NCBI GenBank assembly: GCA_944325355.1
Contig: CALUZS010000001.1
Span: 248,001 to 312,000 of the forward strand
Reading direction: 5' to 3'
Length of the DNA stretch: 64,000 bases
Source: an uncultured Parabacteroides sp.
GTDB taxonomy: Bacteria > Bacteroidota > Bacteroidia > Bacteroidales > Tannerellaceae
Part shown: positions 46,560-55,997 of the stretch, in pieces
How the letters are laid out: the number at the start of each line of letters is the position of its first letter
Position numbering within the stretch: the first letter of the stretch is position 1
Notes under the pieces: generated by a model
The model's input: the letters and a program-made list of their open reading frames with translations, nothing else
Database searches by the model: none
Told to the model about the DNA's origin: nothing
Made by a program: the position numbers and the translations under genes

Positions 46560-49025
46560 TTACTCTATTTCTTCACTTTTTCTTGTCCCCATAAATGCGG
46601 CAAATTGCCGACGGGCAGCTATTCCCAAAACGATAATCAAGACGATTCCTGTCATTATATATACAAACAGATGGTTTATATTATCATTTTGCCCGTAAGA
46701 GTGCATCCCGCTTAAGAAGTAGTTAACGCCAAAAAACGTCATCAATACCGACAAAAACGCCACTACCGACAAAAAGTTGAAGGACCACAGATTAATCCAT
46801 CTCTTAACCAGATGCAAATGTAAGACAATTGCATAAACAATCATTGTTATCAGAGCCCATGTCTCCTTAGGGTCCCACCCCCAATAGCGCCCCCATGAGA
46901 CGTTCGCCCAAACAGCTCCAAGAAAAGTCCCTGCTGTCATCAGTGCCAGTCCAATCCACAAAGCCATTTCATTTATGATGCTTAGCTCTTTAATCCGGTT
47001 TTCAACCATCAACTGCCCATCCCCTTTCCGCAAAAAAAGCATTAATACAAGATTTGTCAAACCTATCAGGCTACTTATTCCGAAAAAGCCGTAAGCAGCG
47101 ACAATAACGGCTACATGAAACATCAGCCACGGGGATTTCAATACGGGAACCAATGGATTAATCTGCGGATCCATCCAGCTCAAACCGGACACAAACAAAA
47201 TGATTCCGCCGAAAATTGTTGCCAAAGCAAACGCCATTCTATTCCGCGAGAAGATTAATCCGGCTAAAACCGTAGCCCATGCGACATAAACCATCGTCTC
47301 ATAAGAATTGCTCCACGGGGCATAGCCGGAAATATACCAGCGAAGCCCGAAACCGTACATTTGCCAGACAAAAACAAGCGCAATACCGATACTCAACAAT
47401 GTAGATGTCACATCCAGAAACTTTTTCCGTCTGAATGACATTAGGAACGAACAACACAACAGCAGCCCGCCCAAAACCAAATACCCGATTTTGCACCAGC
47501 GGAATATCTCTAATTTATTATATTTTATTTCGGCATTTACTTTCGCGTCCGGGATAACCAACTCCTTTCCTATCTTTTCCTGGTAAACATGTATCATGTG
47601 CAGCACCTCATCCGCTTTCGACCAGTCATTACTCTGTAATGCCACCTGTACTTCACTCAAATACCATTTCATTATATTGGAGACAAACAACGAATCCTTT
47701 CCGCGGAACTGAGACAAATCATCTCCGGCGGCATACCATTTATGAGAGGGGCTTCCTTTCAGCGGGAAAATATTCAACATCTGATAATTAATTATCTGAT
47801 AAAAAATATTGACCTGTTCATCCAGCTTCAACAAATCCTTTTCCATCGAAGTGCGCGAAGCCGGGCTCTTGGCATAAACCTCATCCAACCGACTTTGCAA
47901 CTTATATTCCCCTTTATTGTTGAATACTTCGCTGAACGCACAATACCCGTTAGTCAGCCCATACGTTTCTGCCAGTTCTTCGTTCGACAACGCTATCAAA
48001 GGAACACGCATCCACATCTGGGGCATCGCCAAGACACTTAGCAAGAACTGGTCTGAATTTAATCCACCAAATTTATCCTCCTTATGCAATTTCCGGAGTA
48101 TTTCCGAAGAAAACGTATTGACCGGAAGCATCCTGCCATTATCCGATTGCACGGACAACCGTCCAAAGAAAGAGGCATGCCGTTCATCAACAGACAACCG
48201 TTTTACCGTCGTCTCCATTTGTAAGGAACCCCCTTCCGCCTTTATCACAGGAACACCCGACAAAAGGAAAACGAACAAAAATATTGCAGTTTTCTGTAAC
48301 TCTTTCAGCTTCCGTCCCAGCATCCGGAAACGCGAATGAGGTGCAAAAAAACAAAGCAAGAACCCCAACGCTAACGTAAGATACCCGGCATACGTTATGT
48401 TTTTCCCATAGACATCCCTGTTCACCGACAAAATAGACCCTTTTTCATCCTTATCGAAAGAGGCTTGAAAAAAGCGGTATCCCTTTACATCCACAACATT
48501 GTTCATATACACCTTCTCTTTCAATTCTTGACCATCCACATAAATAATCAGGTCGCTCTCATATGATGAAGGGCTCGAAGAACCGGGATAACGCGTCAAT
48601 ATGAAATCTTCCAGATAAACTTCAAAAGGCAAACGATGCTCAACCATTTGCCCGTCGGAAGAATAAACCATTATCTTATTGCTCTTTTCTCCTTCCCTTA
48701 AATGGATATATCCATCTTCCCCAAAGATATAAGAGACAAAAGCTCCCAGCAACACAACAATAAAACCGACATGCGTAACCAGCAATCCCAGTCTCTTGCT
48801 TGCAAACAAACCATATCTGAAGCAGGCTGCGATAAAATTTGCGACCAACAGCATCTGTAAAAAAATAAAATAGGGTGCATAATAGACAACTGATTTCGCC
48901 GCATCCGAACCGAAAAATTTTTCTATAAATGTTGCCGCAGCCAATCCTGCCGCATATACCATCAATAATACCAAACTTGTTTTATAGGAAGAAATCAATG
49001 AATACACCTCTTTTGAAACTTGCAT
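46560..49025 (-). CDS. ccsA: Cytochrome c biogenesis protein CcsBA (ResB-CcsA fusion)
   Basis: 821 aa. The N-terminal ResB/CcsB part (about 1-260) has membrane helices and a large periplasmic segment. The C-terminal part has eight or so helices and the haem-handling tryptophan-rich motif WGRYWGWDPKETWAL of CcsA. It exports haem and attaches it to apocytochrome c. A start at 49025 (MQVSKEVYSL) is preferred over an ATG at 49091, because a near-consensus -7 box (49092-49100, TAAAATTGC on the minus strand) abuts the latter. Confidence 0.9.
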   Translation of the reverse strand: MQVSKEVYSLISSYKTSLVLLMVYAAGLAAATFIEKFFGSDAAKSVVYYAPYFIFLQMLLVANFIAACFRYGLFASKRLGLLVTHVGFIVVLLGAFVSYIFGEDGYIHLREGEKSNKIMVYSSDGQMVEHRLPFEVYLEDFILTRYPGSSSPSSYESDLIIYVDGQELKEKVYMNNVVDVKGYRFFQASFDKDEKGSILSVNRDVYGKNITYAGYLTLALGFLLCFFAPHSRFRMLGRKLKELQKTAIFLFVFLLSGVPVIKAEGGSLQMETTVKRLSVDERHASFFGRLSVQSDNGRMLPVNTFSSEILRKLHKEDKFGGLNSDQFLLSVLAMPQMWMRVPLIALSNEELAETYGLTNGYCAFSEVFNNKGEYKLQSRLDEVYAKSPASRTSMEKDLLKLDEQVNIFYQIINYQMLNIFPLKGSPSHKWYAAGDDLSQFRGKDSLFVSNIMKWYLSEVQVALQSNDWSKADEVLHMIHVYQEKIGKELVIPDAKVNAEIKYNKLEIFRWCKIGYLVLGGLLLCCSFLMSFRRKKFLDVTSTLLSIGIALVFVWQMYGFGLRWYISGYAPWSNSYETMVYVAWATVLAGLIFSRNRMAFALATIFGGIILFVSGLSWMDPQINPLVPVLKSPWLMFHVAVIVAAYGFFGISSLIGLTNLVLMLFLRKGDGQLMVENRIKELSIINEMALWIGLALMTAGTFLGAVWANVSWGRYWGWDPKETWALITMIVYAIVLHLHLVKRWINLWSFNFLSVVAFLSVLMTFFGVNYFLSGMHSYGQNDNINHLFVYIMTGIVLIIVLGIAARRQFAAFMGTRKSEEIE

Positions 49026-49144
49026 AACCTGCTTTATTTGTAAATTGAATGTGAAATTACAAATCCGGATGCAGACCAACGAATAATTCATGCAATTTTA
49101 ACTTTTCTTTCTTATTTAAGAATCTTCTTACGGGATTCTTTGAA

Positions 49145-49153
49145 TATTTTTGC
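49145..49153 (+). promoter_or_regulatory. -7 element for tex
   Basis: TATTTTTGC, exact match, 21 bp before the ATG at 49174. It overlaps the in-frame upstream start at 49150. Confidence 0.6.
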
Positions 49154-49173
49154 CGGACAAAATAATAGCAATT

Positions 49174-51306
49174 ATGACAAATACATTTCACGAAATCATC
49201 GCTGAAAAATTAAATATCCGTCCGATCCAAGTAGAAAAAACGATCCGGCTATTGGAGGACAAAGCGACTATCCCATTTATCAGCCGATACCGGAAAGAAA
49301 CTACCGGAGGGCTGAATGAAGTAGAGATAAGTTCCATAAAAAACGAGTTAGACAAACTATACGAGTTGCAAAGCCGCAAAGGAACAGTCTTGAAGTCGAT
49401 AGAAGAACAAGGCAAGCTCACGGATGAACTCAAAGAACGGATAAACAACTCTTGGAACAGCACAGAGATAGAAGACATCTATCTCCCATTCAAGCCTAAG
49501 AGACAAACCAAAGCGGAAGCCGCAAGAAAAAAAGGGCTTGAGCCGCTGGCAAAAATTTTAATGGCGCAACGGGAATACTTTCCGGAAAGAAGAGCTAAAG
49601 AGTTCATTTCGGCAGAAGTAAACGATGAAAAAGAAGCATTGCAAGGTGCCCGCGACATTATCGCCGAATGGATCAACGAAAATGAATCCATACGGAACTG
49701 TGTCCGGAATGTATTCGCCCGTTCAGCCGTACTCTCCGCCAAAGTCGTCAAAGGCAAAGAGGAAGAGGGTAGCAAATACAGCGATTATTTCGACTTTTCC
49801 AGACCTTTGAACCGTTGTCCTTCGCATCTGATACTGGCATTGCGGAGAGGTGAAAAAGAGGGAATCCTCCGTTTAAGCATCACTCCCGATGCCGAAAAAT
49901 GCATTGAACAGTTGAAACGGAGAATTGTCAAATCAGAAAATGATTCCTCCAAACAGGTAGTAACGGCTCTAAACGATGCTTATAAACGATTGCTCAAACC
50001 GGCAATAGAGACCGAATTTGCAAACAGCAGCAAAGCCAAAGCGGATGAAGAAGCCATACGGGTATTCGCCGAGAACCTCCGGCAACTTTTATTGGCACCC
50101 CCGCTGGGGCAGAAAAACGTTTTGGGCATCGACCCCGGTTTCCGCACAGGATGCAAAGTTGTCTGTCTGGATGCACAAGGAAATTTGTTGCACAACGAAA
50201 CCATTTACCCCCACCCTCCCAAAAACGAACGGGGGAAAGCTGCTGCCAAAATAGCCCATTTGGTAGAAACCTACCGTATCGAAGCAATTGCCATCGGAAA
50301 CGGAACGGCAAGCAGGGAGACCGAAGAATTCATCACCAACATCCAATACGACCGGAAAGTGCAGATATTCGTAGTCAGCGAAAACGGAGCATCCATATAT
50401 TCCGCGTCCAAAGTGGCAAGAGATGAATTTCCGGATTACGATGTGACTGTGCGAGGAGCAGTAAGCATCGGACGGAGACTGATGGACCCGTTAGCAGAAC
50501 TGGTGAAAATAGATCCGAAAAGTATCGGCGTCGGGCAATACCAGCACGATGTTGACCAACCGGCATTGAAACGAAGCCTTGACCAAACTGTCGAGAACTG
50601 CGTCAACCTAGTAGGTGTAAATGTAAACACGGCAAGCAAACACCTGTTAATGTATGTTTCCGGACTTGGACAGACGTTGGCTCAAAACATCGTTGATTTC
50701 CGGACGGCGCACGGGGCGTTCCGCACAAGAGAAGAGTTGAAACAAGTGCCCCGCATGGGCGACAAAGCATTTGAGCAATGTGCGGGATTTCTCCGGATTC
50801 CGAACGGGGAAAACCCGTTAGACAACTCGGCTGTACACCCCGAATGCTACCCCATAGTCCGGCAAATGGCAAAAGATTTAGGCTGTTCCGTTGAAGAATT
50901 AATTAAAAACAAGGCATTGAAAAAACAGCTCGACTTGCAGAAGTATATCACCCCCGAAAAAGGAATGCCTACGTTACTTGATATTATGGAAGAATTGGAC
51001 AAGCCCGGACGCGACCCGAGACGCAGCATCCAGCCGTTCTCTTTCGACCCTTCCATAAAAAGCATCGAAGACCTCCGCGAAGGCATGTTGCTTCCAGGCA
51101 TCATCACCAACATTACCAACTTCGGATGTTTTACGGATATTGGTATCAAAGAGAACGGATTAATCCACATTTCCGAATTAGCGGACAAATTCATTTCCGA
51201 CCCTGCACAAATTGTCTCTTTGCACCAACACGTAAAAGTCAAAGTCCTAAGCATAGACTTGCAGAGAAAACGAATACAATTATCAATGAAAGGTATAGAA
51301 CAATGA
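49174..51306 (+). CDS. tex: Tex family RNA-binding transcription accessory protein
   Basis: 710 aa. Helical N-terminus (TNTFHEIIAEKLNIRPIQVE, ATIPFISRYRKE), YqgF/RNase H-like domain (VLGIDPGFRTGCKVV, about 320), helix-hairpin-helix (VNTASKHLLMYVSGLGQTLA, about 490) and a C-terminal S1 domain (EGMLLPGIITNITNFGCFTD, about 635-710). Tex binds nucleic acids and influences transcription and gene expression. Its stop overlaps the ybaK start by 4 bp (ATGA), so they are coupled. Confidence 0.94.
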   Translation: MTNTFHEIIAEKLNIRPIQVEKTIRLLEDKATIPFISRYRKETTGGLNEVEISSIKNELDKLYELQSRKGTVLKSIEEQGKLTDELKERINNSWNSTEIEDIYLPFKPKRQTKAEAARKKGLEPLAKILMAQREYFPERRAKEFISAEVNDEKEALQGARDIIAEWINENESIRNCVRNVFARSAVLSAKVVKGKEEEGSKYSDYFDFSRPLNRCPSHLILALRRGEKEGILRLSITPDAEKCIEQLKRRIVKSENDSSKQVVTALNDAYKRLLKPAIETEFANSSKAKADEEAIRVFAENLRQLLLAPPLGQKNVLGIDPGFRTGCKVVCLDAQGNLLHNETIYPHPPKNERGKAAAKIAHLVETYRIEAIAIGNGTASRETEEFITNIQYDRKVQIFVVSENGASIYSASKVARDEFPDYDVTVRGAVSIGRRLMDPLAELVKIDPKSIGVGQYQHDVDQPALKRSLDQTVENCVNLVGVNVNTASKHLLMYVSGLGQTLAQNIVDFRTAHGAFRTREELKQVPRMGDKAFEQCAGFLRIPNGENPLDNSAVHPECYPIVRQMAKDLGCSVEELIKNKALKKQLDLQKYITPEKGMPTLLDIMEELDKPGRDPRRSIQPFSFDPSIKSIEDLREGMLLPGIITNITNFGCFTDIGIKENGLIHISELADKFISDPAQIVSLHQHVKVKVLSIDLQRKRIQLSMKGIEQ

Positions 51307-51788
51307 AAGATAAAATAAATAAAACCAACGTCGCCCGGCTGATGGATAAAGCGAAAGTAAAATACCAACTGGTACCTTACGAGGTCGATGAATCGGATTT
51401 AAGTGCCACACACGTGGCAGAGCAGTTGGGAGAAGATGTCGCACAAGTATTCAAAACGCTGGTGCTGCACGGAGACAAAAACGGATATTTTGTTTGCGTA
51501 ATACCGGGAGACAAAGAAGTGGATTTAAAGAAAGCCGCAAAAATCTCCGGAAACAAAAACTGCGAAATGGTTGCTGTCAAAGAGTTGCTTCCTCTGACCG
51601 GATACATACGTGGCGGATGCTCCCCTATTGGAATGAAAAAACATTTCCCTACATATATACATGACACTGTCGGACAATTCGATTACGTCTATGTAAGCGC
51701 GGGACAACGCGGATTGCAGATCAAGCTCTCCCCGTCAGATTTAATCCGCGAGTCCAAAGCACAAACAGCCGACCTGATTGCCCGATAG
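51303..51788 (+). CDS. ybaK: Cys-tRNA(Pro)/Cys-tRNA(Cys) deacylase YbaK/EbsC
   Basis: 161 aa. The trans-editing YbaK fold is recognisable from DVAQVFKTLVLHGDK (catalytic lysine region), VIPGDKEVDLKKAA and GYIRGGCSPIGMKK. It hydrolyses mischarged Cys-tRNA(Pro). It starts within the tex stop codon. Confidence 0.93.
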   Translation: MKDKINKTNVARLMDKAKVKYQLVPYEVDESDLSATHVAEQLGEDVAQVFKTLVLHGDKNGYFVCVIPGDKEVDLKKAAKISGNKNCEMVAVKELLPLTGYIRGGCSPIGMKKHFPTYIHDTVGQFDYVYVSAGQRGLQIKLSPSDLIRESKAQTADLIAR

Positions 51789-51803
51789 GCAACGATCCAA
51801 CAA

Positions 51804-51839
51804 GCAATGCGCAGGCATGAGATACTGCCTGCGCATTGC
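51804..51839. terminator. Convergent hairpin between ybaK and the phosphodiesterase gene
   Basis: Perfect 14-bp stem (51804-51817 with 51826-51839), 8-nt loop. Neither side has a clear T run. The position between two converging stops suggests a shared terminator. Confidence 0.65.
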
Positions 51840-51840
51840 C

Positions 51841-52758
51841 TTATTCAAACACGCTCACCGGCCGGCCGACCCATACCTGCGGTTGCTGCAACGCAAAAAT
51901 CGAAGCAATCGTGGATGCCACATCATACTGCATCATGCTCTCTTCGATTTGATAGCCTTTCTTAATGCTTTTTCCACAAATAACGAATGGAGTTTCCATC
52001 TCTGCCATCGTTCTTCCGCCATGTGTCTTCCCGATGCCACCATGATCGGCAGTGACAATTATAATTGTCTCCTCCCATATCCCAGCGTCCTTCGTCGCTT
52101 TCACTATCTGACCGATATAACCATCTATCTCTTCCAATTTCGCATAATACATCGGAGTATCATGACCTGCCGCATGCCCTACATGATCCAACACATCATA
52201 TTGTACATTCAGCAATGCCGGCTTCTTGTCCTTGATGTAGTCCACAATGAAACGGGTCACCGCCGTCGAGTCTTCGGACACTTCAGCCACATGTTTATCG
52301 TAACTCAGCGACAAGGTATCCACCAAATAACGGATGCCGTCCCATTCATAAATATTACCGATTTCCGCTTCCGGAGCAGCACTCCGCAACTCTGAAAATA
52401 CGGTCGGGAATATCCCGTTCCTGTTTACTACTCTCGACGGCAAATCGGGCACTTGCGAACCCCATTCACAATAACCATGCAGCTCCGGACCTGCGCCCAT
52501 GTACATAGACGCCCAGTTCACCGCACTCGATGAAGGCAAAACCGAACGTTTCTCCAACGTATAAGAACCATTCGCCATCAAATCCCTAATATTGGGAACC
52601 TTCGCCTGCTTCATACTATACGAGCCCCAGCCATCGATTCCGATCAAAAAGACATGTTTTGCTTTCCAAGCAGAGATTTTTCCTGCCGGTTGCCCCGATG
52701 AACAAGAAGACAAAATAACAACCGCACAAGCCATCGCTAAAAAGAAATTTTTTTTCAT
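51841..52758 (-). CDS. Lipoprotein phosphodiesterase/nucleotide pyrophosphatase family
   Basis: 305 aa. Signal peptide with lipobox LSSC (Cys19). It belongs to the alkaline phosphatase superfamily: metal aspartate in GIDGWGSYSM, nucleophile serine in LPSSSAVNW, VLDHVGHAAGH and VTADHGGIGKTHGG. It resembles type I phosphodiesterases/nucleotide pyrophosphatases acting outside the cytoplasm; substrate unknown. The ATG at 52758 (MKKNFF) is preferred over 52764. The mRNA start hairpin at 52813 lies upstream. Confidence 0.87.
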   Translation of the reverse strand: MKKNFFLAMACAVVILSSCSSGQPAGKISAWKAKHVFLIGIDGWGSYSMKQAKVPNIRDLMANGSYTLEKRSVLPSSSAVNWASMYMGAGPELHGYCEWGSQVPDLPSRVVNRNGIFPTVFSELRSAAPEAEIGNIYEWDGIRYLVDTLSLSYDKHVAEVSEDSTAVTRFIVDYIKDKKPALLNVQYDVLDHVGHAAGHDTPMYYAKLEEIDGYIGQIVKATKDAGIWEETIIIVTADHGGIGKTHGGRTMAEMETPFVICGKSIKKGYQIEESMMQYDVASTIASIFALQQPQVWVGRPVSVFE

Positions 52759-52812
52759 TGCCATTAGAATTAAAACTAATTGTAACCGTGGATACTATTT
52801 ATTCTCGTTTTT

Positions 52813-52849
52813 CGGGGATAAAGCATTTCTTATCCCCGGAACAAATTTA
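52813..52849 (-). promoter_or_regulatory. -7 element with a hairpin at the predicted mRNA 5' end
   Basis: The minus strand reads TAAATTTGT at 52841-52849. Just downstream, 52813-52821 pairs perfectly with 52830-52838 (9 bp, 8-nt loop). No T run follows, so it is not a terminator; a 5' stem can stabilise an mRNA or act as a regulator site. Confidence 0.4.
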
Positions 52850-52905
52850 ATAATAAATCGGCGCTGCCGACAATAATTTCCCGTTGATTATTTCATTGTT
52901 TTTAA

Positions 52906-52914
52906 TAACTTTGC
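52906..52914 (+). promoter_or_regulatory. -7 element for the PAP2 gene
   Basis: TAACTTTGC, exact match, 33 bp before the ATG at 52948. Confidence 0.6.
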
Positions 52915-52947
52915 GCCCTAAAACCATACAATATTAATACATTTTAC

Positions 52948-54219
52948 ATGAGATTCAAAAATATAACAACGGGAATAATGCTGTTTTCCCTTGTCTGCTT
53001 GATAAGTATCCCGGCAACAGCTTCAGGCTACCAAGAGATTCTTTTCAAACAGGCAGAAGACAGCATCAGAAAGAAAGAGACGAAATTTCATAAAACCATT
53101 GACCGATTTACAGCTTCACCGTTATACAAGATAACGTATGTGGGTGTCCCCTTAATTGCAAGCGGTTTAATCCTGCAATGCACCGACCATTCATACAAAG
53201 ACATGCGTGACACACATATTGACGGTTTCCGTACCTACACAGACGATTATCTGCAATATCTCCCTGCCATCGCCATGGTTGGAATGAAAATCGGCGGTGT
53301 TGACGGAAGAAGTTCATGGGGGCGTATGATTGTTTCTGACGCATTCTCCGTTGCACTGATGGCAGGTGCAGTAAACGGCTTAAAATATACCGTGAAACGG
53401 ACACGTCCGAACAACCGGGCCAACAACTCGTTCCCATCCGGGCATACGGCAACGGCATTTATGGCAGCAACCATGCTCAGTAAAGAGTACGGCTGTCGCA
53501 GCCCTTGGTACAGTATCGGAGGTTATTCGGTAGCAACAGCTGTCGGCGTGATGCGAATTGCCAACAACAAACATTGGCTGAGCGACGTTTTGGTCGGCGC
53601 CGGCATCGGTATCATCACGACAGAACTCGGCTATTTCCTGGCGGACCTGATATTTAAAGACAAAGGGCTATATGAATACTCATCCAAAACACACCTGTAT
53701 TCACGCGATTACGCGCCCTCGTTCTTAGGTATCTCACTTGGGGCAAGTTTTCCGCTCGGAAATTTCAGTGTCGGTGGAAAATCATTGGATTTGAAAACGG
53801 GAAGTGCAGCAAATGTAGAAGGAGCCTATTTCTTCAACCCTTATATCGGAGTCGGCGGAAGGTTATCCGTCAGCAGCAACTCGGTAGTGTACGACGGAAC
53901 AATGCAAGAAGAACTTTTAGGATTGGCTTCGGGCGCAGCTGGAGCTTATTTCTCCTACCCGATTAATACTCGGATATTAGCTGGGAGCAAATTGCTTTGC
54001 AGTTATAACCATTACACGGATTATGAACTCGGCAATACCCGCATAGGCGACGAAAACGGGTTCGGTTTCGGTACGGGAATCAATTTCACTTATCTGGCAA
54101 AGCCCAACTTCTCGATTAAATGTTATGCCGATTACAATCTGACACCTTCATTCATTCCGGAGAGCAACCGCTGTGTAAGCTTTATCCAAATAGGAGGTTC
54201 TGCCAATATCTCTTTTTAA
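52948..54219 (+). CDS. lpxF: PAP2 phosphatase, probable lipid A 4'-phosphatase LpxF
   Basis: 423 aa. Signal peptide (about 1-26), then a PAP2 domain with the three acid-phosphatase motifs KYTVKRTRP, SFPSGHTA and ANNKHWLSDV, and a C-terminal half (about 255-423) of alternating strands like an outer-membrane barrel. Size and layout match the Bacteroides LpxF (about 425 aa), which removes the 4'-phosphate of lipid A and gives resistance to cationic peptides. A generic PAP2 lipid phosphatase is the alternative. Monocistronic. Confidence 0.75.
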   Translation: MRFKNITTGIMLFSLVCLISIPATASGYQEILFKQAEDSIRKKETKFHKTIDRFTASPLYKITYVGVPLIASGLILQCTDHSYKDMRDTHIDGFRTYTDDYLQYLPAIAMVGMKIGGVDGRSSWGRMIVSDAFSVALMAGAVNGLKYTVKRTRPNNRANNSFPSGHTATAFMAATMLSKEYGCRSPWYSIGGYSVATAVGVMRIANNKHWLSDVLVGAGIGIITTELGYFLADLIFKDKGLYEYSSKTHLYSRDYAPSFLGISLGASFPLGNFSVGGKSLDLKTGSAANVEGAYFFNPYIGVGGRLSVSSNSVVYDGTMQEELLGLASGAAGAYFSYPINTRILAGSKLLCSYNHYTDYELGNTRIGDENGFGFGTGINFTYLAKPNFSIKCYADYNLTPSFIPESNRCVSFIQIGGSANISF

Positions 54220-54225
54220 AATTAT

Positions 54226-54265
54226 GAAAAAGGCAGGGAAACTGCATTGCTTCCCTGCCTTTTTC
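54226..54265. terminator. Bidirectional terminator between lpxF and the SGNH gene
   Basis: Perfect 15-bp stem (54226-54240 with 54251-54265), 10-nt loop, with A and T tracts at its base, so it works in both directions. Confidence 0.85.
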
Positions 54266-54284
54266 ATCTCTGAACCAATCGGGT

Positions 54285-54959
54285 TTATAACAGTTTGTTC
54301 AAGATTCTCATCAGAATCGGTTCCATCACTTTGTAACCTTCCAAGGTCGGATGCACACCATCAAGAGAATACTTTTGAGGAAGTCCGCCGTTCCCGTCCA
54401 CCATTGCCGTATAAAAATCAGCATATGGAATTTTATGTTTCGCCGCGTACTCTTTCAACTTCATGTTTAACGCATGAATCGTATCAACCGGCTTAACCTC
54501 CTTCCGCCATCCGAATTGCGCTGCCGGTGGAATCGAACAAATGACTACTTTAATTTTATTTGCCTGCGCCAATTCCGCCATAGATATGATATTTTCATAC
54601 GTATGTTCCGGCGTTACCGCATAATCATTCAAAGCGACATCGTTAGTTCCTGCCATAATGACGACCACCTTCGGAGACAAGTTAATAACATCTGCACGGA
54701 AACGGACAAGCATCTGCGAAGTGACCTGCCCCCCGATACCACGGCAAATAAAATCATTATCCGTGAAAAAGGCAGGATCCGTACGCTCCCACAACTCCGT
54801 AATGGAGTTTCCCATAAATACAACTTTCGCAGGTTTCTCTACTTCAGCATTCGATTGGCTATACCTTCCAAAGTTAGCCCAATCTTTCGGCTCTTGTGCG
54901 ACCATTGCCACCGCACTTCCGAACCAACATAACAGCGATAATGCAACTAATCTTATCAT
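54285..54959 (-). CDS. Secreted SGNH/GDSL hydrolase
   Basis: 224 aa with a signal peptide (about 1-20, cleavage near AVA-MVA). SGNH blocks: block I GNSITELW, block II glycine GIGGQVTSQ, block III GTNDVAL and block V DGVHPT. Such enzymes deacylate carbohydrates or lipids in the periplasm. Substrate unknown. It follows metF by 20 bp and is probably co-transcribed with it. Confidence 0.87.
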   Translation of the reverse strand: MIRLVALSLLCWFGSAVAMVAQEPKDWANFGRYSQSNAEVEKPAKVVFMGNSITELWERTDPAFFTDNDFICRGIGGQVTSQMLVRFRADVINLSPKVVVIMAGTNDVALNDYAVTPEHTYENIISMAELAQANKIKVVICSIPPAAQFGWRKEVKPVDTIHALNMKLKEYAAKHKIPYADFYTAMVDGNGGLPQKYSLDGVHPTLEGYKVMEPILMRILNKLL

Positions 54960-54979
54960 AATTATTGAACTATTTTTGA

Positions 54980-55930
54980 TTAATAAATTTCTTTCGCCAC
55001 CGCATATACACTATCCGAAACAAGCATCGTATAAAAATGCAGACTTGGAACACCATGTGCAATCAAATCCCGACATTGCCCGATGCACCACTCTATGCCA
55101 ACGGCTTTTGCTTCATCATCCGTCTTGCATTTACGCAATTCCTTGGCAAACGGTTCAGGTATTTCTGAACGAAATACACGCGGCAATACCGTCAATTGCT
55201 TACGCGACATCACCGGCTTAATCCCCGGTACAATAGGAACGGTAATTCCCTCCCGCCTGCATCGCTCAACAAAGGAATAATATTTTTCATTATCGAAGAA
55301 CATTTGCGTAACTAAGTATTCCGCTCCGTTACGAATTTTTTCTTTTAAATAAAACATGTCCGACTCCATGTTCGGGGCTTCCTCATGTTTCTCAGGATAA
55401 CAAGCCATTCCATAAGAAAACGGAGTTTCTATTCCCTCGATTCTCGAACCGTCCAACGCTATCCCTTGATTAAAATTATTCACCTGGATTTGCAAATCCG
55501 TTGCATGCTCATGATACAGTTTCGGATCGTCGGCATTTTCCAGCGTTTTCACATCTCCCCGGAGCAACAACAAATTCTCTATACCCAAATAATTCAAATC
55601 TATCAATGCATATTCCGTCTCATCTTTCGTAAACCCTTTACAAATGATATGGGGTACGGCAGGTATGCCATATTTATTCTGGATAGCCGATGCAATCGCT
55701 ACCGACCCCGGGCGCTTCCGGATGTTTACTTTCTGCAAACTCCCGTCAGGCATCGTCTTATAAATAAATTCGCTATGATGAGAAGTGATATTTACATACT
55801 TAGGGCCGAATTCTTTCAGTTTATCAATTACCTGATATACTTTCTGTATGCTGTTTCCTTTCAGCGGAGGCTGGATTTCAAATGAAAACGCAGTCGTTTT
55901 GCTGTTCCTGATTAATTCACTTACTTTCAT
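54980..55930 (-). CDS. metF: 5,10-methylenetetrahydrofolate reductase
   Basis: 316 aa TIM barrel flavoprotein. Family stretches are FSFEIQPPLKGN, YVNITSH, NLLLLRGDV and VPIVPGIKPVM. It makes 5-methyl-THF for methionine synthesis. The 20-bp leader up to the promoter at 55949-55957 is too short for a SAM riboswitch, and I see none. Confidence 0.93.
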   Translation of the reverse strand: MKVSELIRNSKTTAFSFEIQPPLKGNSIQKVYQVIDKLKEFGPKYVNITSHHSEFIYKTMPDGSLQKVNIRKRPGSVAIASAIQNKYGIPAVPHIICKGFTKDETEYALIDLNYLGIENLLLLRGDVKTLENADDPKLYHEHATDLQIQVNNFNQGIALDGSRIEGIETPFSYGMACYPEKHEEAPNMESDMFYLKEKIRNGAEYLVTQMFFDNEKYYSFVERCRREGITVPIVPGIKPVMSRKQLTVLPRVFRSEIPEPFAKELRKCKTDDEAKAVGIEWCIGQCRDLIAHGVPSLHFYTMLVSDSVYAVAKEIY

Positions 55931-55948
55931 ATTTATCCTTTTTAGACG

Positions 55949-55957
55949 GCAAATATA
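55949..55957 (-). promoter_or_regulatory. -7 element for metF
   Basis: The minus strand reads TATATTTGC, exact match, directly after the M60 gene terminator. Confidence 0.6.
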
Positions 55958-55960
55958 TGG

Positions 55961-55995
55961 AAAAAACGCAGGTTTTTCATTACCTGCGTTTTTTT
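55961..55995 (-). terminator. Terminator of the M60 peptidase gene
   Basis: Perfect 13-bp stem (55961-55973 with 55982-55994), 8-nt loop, ending in six T on the minus strand, just after the stop at 55998. Confidence 0.85.
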
Positions 55996-55997
55996 AT

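Noticed and set aside
54980..55957. SAM riboswitch upstream of metF
   Set aside because: Only about 20 bp separate the -7 box and the metF ATG, too little for a riboswitch.
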